The notes beneath the pieces were generated by a model, which saw nothing but the letters and a program-made list of their open reading frames with translations, did no database searches and was not told the DNA's origin. DNA of 64,000 nucleotides. It comes from Gnetum montanum. Its lineage: Eukaryota; Streptophyta; Gnetopsida; Gnetales; Gnetaceae. Shown here in pieces: positions 57,458 through 64,000 of this stretch (positions are counted from its first letter, which is position 1; each line of letters begins with the position of its first letter). The position numbers were made by a program, and so were the translations under genes. Location of the stretch: NCBI GenBank assembly GCA_015680685.1, contig MNCI01033589.1, forward strand, positions 329,324 through 393,323. Reading direction: 5' to 3'.

Positions 57458-58891
57458 ATGGCCCCAAAAAGAGGAGCACAAGGAGAACTCCCATGACTAG
57501 TAAGAAAAAGATCATGAGGTTGTGGAAGAGGAACAGTGAGTGAGAAAAATCCACAAGCAGAACAAGGAGAGTAGGAATCACAATCCTTTAGCATTCATCA
57601 ATAAGCTCCTACCGCAAAGAAATATGCTAAAGTAGAAGTGAATGTTCCACCAATACTCGTTCATGGACAACAAATTACACTGTCACCTAAATGCCTTCAA
57701 GTTATTCAAGAAAAACCCATCATGTCAAAAATAATTGTGGAACTTAACTTTGGTCCATTCTTGGAACTTGCTCTAGAAGTTGTTAAGGCCCAACTTCAGT
57801 CATCTCCTTTGTGGTCTACTCTAACAAACAATGGAGAATGGTATCTAGGAGAAACACTCTAGTTTTGGCAAAATTGAGAAGTTGATGCTATAGTAAAAAT
57901 TGAAGGAATTTCAATATCTTACTCAATTAAGGTAATATTGGAGGTATTGAATGTGCTTAATCAAGAAGCAAAGGTGACACCAATATCAACTAGATCTAAC
58001 ATAGATGCTGGGAAGTTGTGGTTACAACAGGTGTATGACAAGGAAGATAAAGAATATAACAAATTGATTGTAGAAGAAAAGATCTATTTTAAAATTAGTA
58101 CTTATCACCTATTTCCTACCAAAAGACTAAATAGAATATTTACATATGTGGCTAGAGGGAGCACAATGCTAATGGAAAAATTCAATGCAAACATCGCTCA
58201 CCTCTACTTCACAAAAATCCAAAGGTGGTTTAAAGAAAAGAAGGTAGGGAAGTTAACACTTCCATTCCCTTGCCTTATCCAGAAGTTATGTAAATGGGTT
58301 GGCATCTAAGGGTATATAAATGATGCATTGAGGAAGGCATAAAATGCTTCCTATGCCGAAATGCATTTCAAAAAGGACCAATTAAAAGAACATCTAGACA
58401 TTGAGGAGACTACTCAACCCACAAGATAACAACAATAGTAACCATAAGTTCCACTGTCACCATCGTAAGATTATAGGCTATTAATGAGTCATTTGTAGAA
58501 AATTGCAAAAACCATCAATTAGGGAAGTAGGGAAGAGGCCAATTTATTCAAAGTTATTGATGATATAGTTAGGCCAACTATTTTAACCAATCTTACTAGT
58601 GGATAGATATTGCTGTAGTTAGGAGGAGAGGCCCAGTGGTTACAATAGATTTTTGGGAACACTGCATCATTCCAAGTGGTGCTTGAATTAGGAGAATGAG
58701 CCACATTTATGGTTTTGCAACACCATAATGTAGTAGGAGCCACAGAAATGATCATAGATCACATTAAAGGATCCTTTAATGTACTTGTTATGCCACCAAT
58801 TGATATTTCTAGAGCCAAAGATGCTCAAATGATAGCTGGTACCTCTATGAATCCTACAGAACATGAAGATGTGTTGGATAGACTATTGTAG
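57458..58891 (+). pseudogene. Accessory ORF of element D (478 codons, nonsense-riddled)
   Basis: Starts M-A-P-K-R-G-A-Q and stays in one frame for 478 codons, with several nonsense codons (the first at codon 13) but no net frameshift. Conserved features: E-L-N-F-G-P-F-L-E-L, S-P-L-W-S-T-L, E-W-Y-L-G-E, F-P-T-K-R-L-N-R-I-F, N-I-A-H-L-Y-F-T-K-I-Q and L-P-F-P-C-L-I-Q-K-L-C-K-W-V-G. This pattern fits the plant-transposon-protein domain found in some Athila/Tat elements (from memory, unsearched). It is placed between the gag-tail block and the next LTR, where Athila elements may carry an extra ORF. Function unknown; no signal peptide or membrane helix seen, so it is not obviously env-like. Confidence 0.65.
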
Positions 58892-58917
58892 ATAGGATAA
58901 GTTATGAAAAATCTATT

Positions 58918-59767
58918 TGATATCCTAATGATATCACTACAATTGATGGGACGCGATATCGCATGTGCTGCGATATCGCGTCTTCCCCTGCGATATCGCG
59001 TACGCGATATTGTAGTCCGCCGTAATGTCTATAAATAAGAAGCAGCTCTCCCTTGTTTAGGCATCTAGTTCAGTTCCTTAGTGAAACTCTGGCAGTTTGA
59101 TCACTCAAGAGATAGAATTATTTTCCCGTGTCTGCCTATAGTATGGTGAATGTAATTATATAGCATCCTTTATTCGAGTGGGACGTACTTGGACATGCAC
59201 ATGACCGACAATAAAGATCGAGATTACTTCATCATTGCAGCACTCACTTTGTTGTTTATTTATTTGTTTAATTGTTATTTACTGCTTTCCTAATTAGTTT
59301 CTCTCACCCTTAAACTCCTAGTAACGTGGAATGAGTACGACTTGATTACGAGCATTTAAGTGTGACTACTTGGTAACCCAGTGGTGTACCTAGGATTTAC
59401 GCTTGGTAATCCCAGTTGTAGTTGTGCACGAAGTCCAAGATGTGTACGGATGATCAAGGAATGGATGCTCATCACACTTAGGCTAGATTAGATCTTCTTA
59501 CCCTTTCCCTCCTAGCTTAACTTAGTTAATATTGTTTTCCACTACCTTCAGGAGTAGCGTTAGAATTAGGAACACATCATACATCTCACTCTAGAGTAAA
59601 CCATACGTGACAAAGCTAATACTAGTCTAGGTGGGAAGACAATGAACTGCAACCTAAGGATAACTGTTTAGGTGCCACAACTAGTTTGTCTGCGGAGTTC
59701 GACCAGATGGTGCGTGAAAACGCTTGTATTTGTATGGTTGAGTGTAGGGGTACCTTGCCACTCATCA
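58918..59767 (+). repeat. LTR of element E (850 bp)
   Basis: Starts TGATATCCTAATGATATC, ends CTTGCCACTCATCA. Five GATATC sites and one GATATT lie within 100 bases, three of them inside GCGATATCGC-like palindromes (58954-58998). Confidence 0.85.
59030..59037 (+). promoter_or_regulatory. TATA box of the element E LTR
   Basis: TATAAATA in atgtctataaataagaag, about 20 bases after the last GATAT motif. Confidence 0.7.
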
Positions 59768-59768
59768 T

Positions 59769-59786
59769 TGGCACCATTGCCGAGGA
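59769..59786 (+). promoter_or_regulatory. Primer binding site of element E
   Basis: TGGCACCATTGCCGAGGA, tRNA-Asp-type site with few changes. Confidence 0.7.
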
Positions 59787-59914
59787 AGGTGCTAGTTATC
59801 TAGATTAGTTACATCATACAAAGTCACTATATAGAAATTAATGATATATCTTTTAGCAAGAAACAATTATATATAAAAAAAATCACATTTAAATTCACAC
59901 ACAGTTTCACAACA

Positions 59915-61603
59915 ATGCCTCTCCTACAAGATTATAATAATGCCACACTTAGTGAGGAAGTTCATTAGAGAACCAACGAACTCTATGATGATGAAGATTG
60001 GAGTATACAACCTGAAATGGGAGTTTCTTATAAGCATGAATGAAAACAATGTCATCCCAATACATGAAAGCCTAACTTACCCAATGACAATGAACCCCCA
60101 CTGGCCACTACAAGCCTAACCCAAATACAAGAGGCTGTTCGAATCTCACGTAGGCATCGTAAAGAGAGCCGTCTACCAAGGCTCGATTTTAACAACTTTC
60201 CTAAATTTTCAGGAGGCTATGACTTAGATCTGCAACAACATTTACAAGCCTTCTACGATGCCTGTACATGGAACAACATTGACAACAGATAGCAAAAACT
60301 TAAGCTCTTTCATATGACACTCGTTGACAAAGCAAAAGTATGGTATAGATTGTTAAAACCAAATTCAATATGTTGTTGGTCAACAATGGTAGAAGCCTTT
60401 AACGAAAAATATCAAACCTACGCAAGAGTGTCAGCCTTGAGGAAACAAATCCAAGGATGGAAACAAGCACAACATGAACCCTTGGACATGGCCTTAGAAA
60501 GATATTATGCGTTGTTAAACAACTGTCCAGGCCATGGGTTTTCCGAGGAAAGGCTAATGTACCATATCATTGATGGGCTACGTAATGAAACAAGAGAGAC
60601 CTTAGGAATATATGCCCAAGGTCAATTATACGAACTNATTGGAGATAGAGTTTTGACAACCCAAGAAGCAGGACAAAACATTAGACATTCGGAAAAAAAG
60701 AATGAAGGGAATAAGTGCTCAACTACTAATCATACATATGAATGCAACATATGCTTGTACGATCACCCCAAGGGCCAATGCGAAATATTTTTACATTTAC
60801 ATGAGCATTGGGGAAACACGCTACATCCAAAGTTTGTACAGAGATATTGTGTTTGATCATAGTGGCAACAATCCCAGTTGTGGGGGAGACCACCACTAAA
60901 CTGGAGGCACCCTTCATATTGTCTGAATCCAAATGCTTATCAAGTTCAACATCCTATTTCTCCAACTAGGCCAACACACTTTATCTCACCACAGTACCAT
61001 TCTCCTCAATACTATCAACCCATGCCTCCAACACAACCACCACCTTGTGTGCCTTATACTCCTCCTAATTTTCAGTATTCTCATACTTTCCCTCCTTCCA
61101 TAGTGCCACCAATTATTCCTAAGGTACCTACACCACAACAACAACCCACGAACACTACTTGTGTTAATGCTACTAACAGCAGTGAAAAGCCTCCTACACA
61201 TCAAAAGCATCCTTTCTTTAAACACAGTCGTAAGAAGGGACAACACAATCCCAAGGCCACTACATCTTCCAACCCAGCACAAGTTCCACACTATGGTGCA
61301 CCCTTACCTTCGAACCCAACGCCTCATGTAACTTCGTCAGGGCCACCAACTCACACTCCAACAACAGAACAACCCAATGAACACAACCATGGGAGGCATC
61401 ATTCCAATCCTTGCATACCATCTAATGGTCCCAAATATCATAGTGGGTCAACTCGTTATCCGGGAACTACATCGTATAAAGTGCCCAACTATGCTTATTA
61501 TAATCAAGTGTGTGAACCTCGAGGGGATAAGTACGATCGGGCCCCAATACTTCCAACATGCAAGGATCCTAATCCTTCATTTATTAATCCTTTCCATACT
61601 TAA
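59915..61603 (+). pseudogene. gag of element E with proline-rich tail, no protease
   Basis: From ATG 59915 (M-P-L-L-Q-D-Y-N) the frame is kept for 563 codons with about six nonsense codons. Capsid core 60190-60636: F-S-G-G-Y-D-L-D-L-Q-Q-H-L, V-W-Y-R-L-L-K-P-N-S-I, R-K-Q-I-Q-G-W-K-Q-A, L-G-I-Y-A-Q-G-Q-L. A contig join (N at 60637) replaces the coiled-coil part. The short zinc knuckle C-N-I-C-L-Y-D-H-P-K-G-Q-C is intact at 60743-60781 (CX2CX3HX4C). The tail (60890-61600) is rich in Pro, Gln, Tyr, Thr and Ser (M-P-P-T-Q-P-P-P-C-V-P-Y) and is the longest uninterrupted frame (241 residues) of any Athila gag here. The frame then stops with no D-S/T-G motif, so protease is absent, not just broken. 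Confidence 0.82.
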
Positions 61604-63554
61604 TAATTTAGTTATGGGGGATATCCCCCATTCTAAATAACACACAGGGTTAATAAATATTTTTCAATTTTCTTTAATTTTACAACTTTTTGTTTTTCAG
61701 TTTTTCATTTTTCAACTTTTTGTTGTATCTTTTTATCTTTTTTGTTTTTTTGTTTTTGTCTTTTTACATTTTTGTAAGTAATCTCATCTATGAATAAAAC
61801 ACTCATGTGGATCATTGGTTGAGGTGTGTTCTATGTTATTAAGTCATGAGTGAGCAATTATTTCGACAGTGAGCCCATTACACCCACTCATCCACTCTAC
61901 AAATAAGAGGTTCTATTCAAGGGTACAGTGATATTCTTAACATCCTTAAAACTTAAAATTAATTTTGTGTTCATTATACCCAGAATGAAGAAGGATGGAC
62001 CAAGAGGGAATGATTAGGGTGTGACATCAAGGGGACTTGTGGATTCTCTTTGGTGATGACTATGGGTGTTATCATGCAACTTGGTCATATTAAGATCCTT
62101 GTAGATCTAATAAAAAATGAAAGTAAGAGTAATCAAATGGACACTCAAAAATCAAACATTGTTCTAGGGGGTCCCATTGGAAAGACATGCACCCATGCCT
62201 GAAGGTTGGTGGCTTCTCTGGATTCAGTCAAGTGAAATAAAAAAGAAAAGGAAGTGCCACAAAACAAAAGTCACTCCTCCCTTGCATAAAACGCCAAGTG
62301 ATCATATGCCTTGTTGTTATGATACTCTCATAGTCTCTCATCATGGGATGAAACAATGTGATGTCACTATTTAGAGGCATGGACTTGGTCTTGATCTTAG
62401 AACAATGGGTTAATGACACGTTAATCATGCTTTACACGTAGGATTCATTGTGTCCTGGGTTAGTTAACTCATGTCCCAGTCTCTACGATCCCTTTCTATA
62501 GTTTGTCTCATCTCACTATTCGTGTAATTGTAGCTCATGTCTTATGTAGCATAGAATTTTCATCTCATTCCGGTGATATTTACATGTGTGTGTTTTTTGG
62601 AGGTAGTGCGGATTACATTTAACCCTTCTAGTGCCCACGGACACTTTAAGTGTGGTTACACAAGGGCATTATAGGTTGGAACCTGCTTTGGGGAGGACCC
62701 ACTTGTGTAATCTTTCATAATTTTCACTTATGACATAGCTCACACACACCATTTATTACCCTCAACGTATTGTTCATGATGTTCTTTCCCTTATTATTAT
62801 CCCTACGATTCAACGTCCCTATGAATCATCACATAGCCTTTTTCTCTATCACCCAAGGTCCTTATTGATAAAACCCACAGATCATTATTCATGCCTTTAA
62901 AACCATCTAATTACTTGAGAACCCCTTAACAATCGTCCAGATGTCCTTAGTTTACATCGTTTAATTTCAAAGAAATATTAAAAATTCGGTACATTCTCTA
63001 AGTGCCCTAACTTCAATGAAAATATATATACGTGACTCCCCTATGCTAATCAACATCATTTGCAATTGTTCACGCAAGGGAAGTTTTTCAATTCCTCTCT
63101 ATGACTCGCAATTGCGTGTCCCTTGCTTTCATATCCATAACTTGCTCGCTGATACTCTGATTTTCATTCCGTTTGAACCTACTTGAACCCAAAGTGTTTA
63201 GCTTAGTTGTGGGGGAGGGGCACATGCTGAATAGTGCATATAGTGCATAAATTTTTTGAAATTCATCATCACCCAAGGAACATCTTTAAGGGTAATTAGT
63301 TGTAGAATTAAGAATAGAATGTTTCAAAAACAATTTCATCCCCTTAGTTATACCAGAAAATTAAATTTGGAAGCCACCTAAGCAAAGAGGACTCAACACT
63401 ATAATCTTTCAGGGACATGTTCTTCCAATAATTAANGGCGCGCCAAGGCACTCAAGGCCTTACAAGAGGAGAATCTCCAAGCCATACTTCAATGCCATCA
63501 AGCCTCAAAGCCTGGAGCACAAGANTGCTAACAATTGGTTTCGTGTGATTGCAG
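61604..63554 (+). other. Non-coding tail and leader of the accessory ORF in element E
   Basis: Purine tract and palindrome gggggatatccccc at 61616-61629, T-rich stretch, atcaaggggacttgtggatt (62031), ccattggaaagacatgcacc (62174), gctttggggaggacccactt (62684). A TATA-like run is near 63018 and another G-rich tract at 63213-63226. The 88 bases between the Ns at 63436 and 63525 (starting GGCGCGCC) are more GC-rich, encode A-K-A-L-K-A-L-Q-E-E-N in one frame, and may be a misplaced contig. Confidence 0.55.
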
Positions 63555-64000
63555 ATGGCCCCGAAACGCAAACAACAGGAAGGTCATGCTCAAGGTGTGA
63601 TCAAATGACCTAGGAGAGGTGAAGGACAAGTTCCTACCAAACAACATGCAGAGCAGGAGAAATAATCATTTAGTATCCACCAAGAAGACCTTGGTACTGT
63701 AGAATCAAGGACTATCCTCTTTAAAAGCAGTGCCTGGTACTTAGGGGAAATGTACCAATTTTGGCACAATAAAGAAGAAGGCACCACGATTAACAATTGT
63801 GGTGTGACTGTTGATTTCTCTATTCAAGCCATTTCGAAAGTATTAAACCTTCTGAATACAGGGCCAAAGGTTGCTCAGAACCAACTGGACACTTTCAGAA
63901 CCGAGCAACTTAATAAACTATTGACAGAGAATAAAAGAGTGGGCAGAAGAAAAAGAGAAGGCTGACTGGGATGCCTCTATGGCACAAGCGCAAACTTATA
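63555..64000 (+). pseudogene. Accessory ORF of element E (5' part, truncated by window end)
   Basis: ATG 63555 directly after gattgcag. Reads M-A-P-K-R-K-Q-Q, later W-Y-L-G-E-M-Y-Q-F-W-H-N-K-E-E-G and V-D-F-S-I-Q-A-I-S-K-V-L-N-L, matching the minus copy at 458-650. Some N-terminal sequence seen in the D copy (E-L-N-F-G) is missing by deletion around 63715. Near 63910 the frame shifts into a Lys/Glu-rich coiled-coil-like stretch (E-W-A-E-E-K-E-K-A-D-W). Continues past 64000. Confidence 0.65.

Larger units (their letters stand above)
52008..58917 (+). mobile_element. Element D: Athila-like with gag-protease and a downstream spliced-type ORF
   Basis: LTR 52008-52835, primer site, gag with internal deletion, protease with D-L-G, conserved non-coding block, U3-like internal promoter region, intron and accessory ORF (57458-58891). 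It runs directly into the LTR of E. No pol genes. Gag and tail are close to element C (roughly four in five bases or better where aligned by eye), but C has no accessory ORF. Confidence 0.75.
58918..64000 (+). mobile_element. Element E: Athila-like with gag and accessory ORF, runs off the window
   Basis: LTR 58918-59767, primer site, gag in a single frame (59915-61603), conserved tail block (61605-62710), then the accessory ORF start at 63555. No protease signature and no pol. Three single-N joins (60637, 63436, 63525) lie within it. Its 3' LTR must be beyond 64000. Confidence 0.78.

Noticed and set aside
57458-58891. Accessory ORF as a retroviral-type envelope
   Set aside because: Position and splicing would fit, but I see no signal peptide, membrane helix or cleavage site, and the motifs fit a plant-transposon-protein domain better.

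Overview
The window is plant nuclear DNA, most likely a large, repeat-rich seed-plant genome. I lean towards a gymnosperm (conifer) because there is one intact-looking gene in 64 kb, buried in old decayed LTR retrotransposons and LINE fragments; this is inference only. There is no operon structure, no CRISPR array and no tRNA or rRNA gene that I can support.

The one gene that looks functional is on the minus strand at 36845-40291. It is a two-exon LRR receptor-like kinase of about 1105 residues with 24 LRRs, one membrane helix and a non-RD kinase domain. Its activation loop reads DFA where DFG is expected.

Layout. 1-906 (-) is a remnant of an accessory retroelement ORF. 1243-10993 (+) is a complete Tat-like Ty3/gypsy element (element A) with 2-kb LTRs and gag-protease but no polymerase. 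11001-13405 (+) is the 5' part of a related element (B). B's gag is interrupted at 13405 by an Athila-like element (13406-29962, +), the only element here with RT, RNase H and integrase. That element is itself interrupted between protease and RT by a complete minus-strand Tat-like gag-protease element (17126-24709) flanked by a near-perfect target duplication. B resumes at 29964-32859, with one contig placed in reverse. A truncated minus-strand Athila LTR follows (32860-33705), then a minus-strand LINE (33706-36650), the receptor kinase gene, a plus-strand LINE 3' fragment (41330-42640), a gene-poor AT-rich stretch, and a head-to-tail run of three Athila-like elements (C 47008-52007, D 52008-58917, E 58918 to the end). 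C, D and E carry gag, with or without protease, but no polymerase.

How the parts relate. Two parasite-of-parasite systems can be read. The Tat-like family (A, B and the minus copy) ends its protein at the same place in A and the minus copy, with no pol, so it probably depended on polymerase supplied by another element. It carries a dispersed ~23-bp motif, both in non-coding arrays and in frame inside gag. The Athila-like group shares a tRNA-Asp-type primer site, a shortened zinc knuckle, GATATC-rich U3 regions and a conserved non-coding block after gag or pol. Some members have a separate downstream ORF beginning exactly at a splice acceptor (AG|ATG), seen in three copies. Nearly all these ORFs are closed by C-to-T type nonsense changes. 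Seven single-N positions mark contig joins; three joins carry duplicated contig ends that are assembly artefacts.
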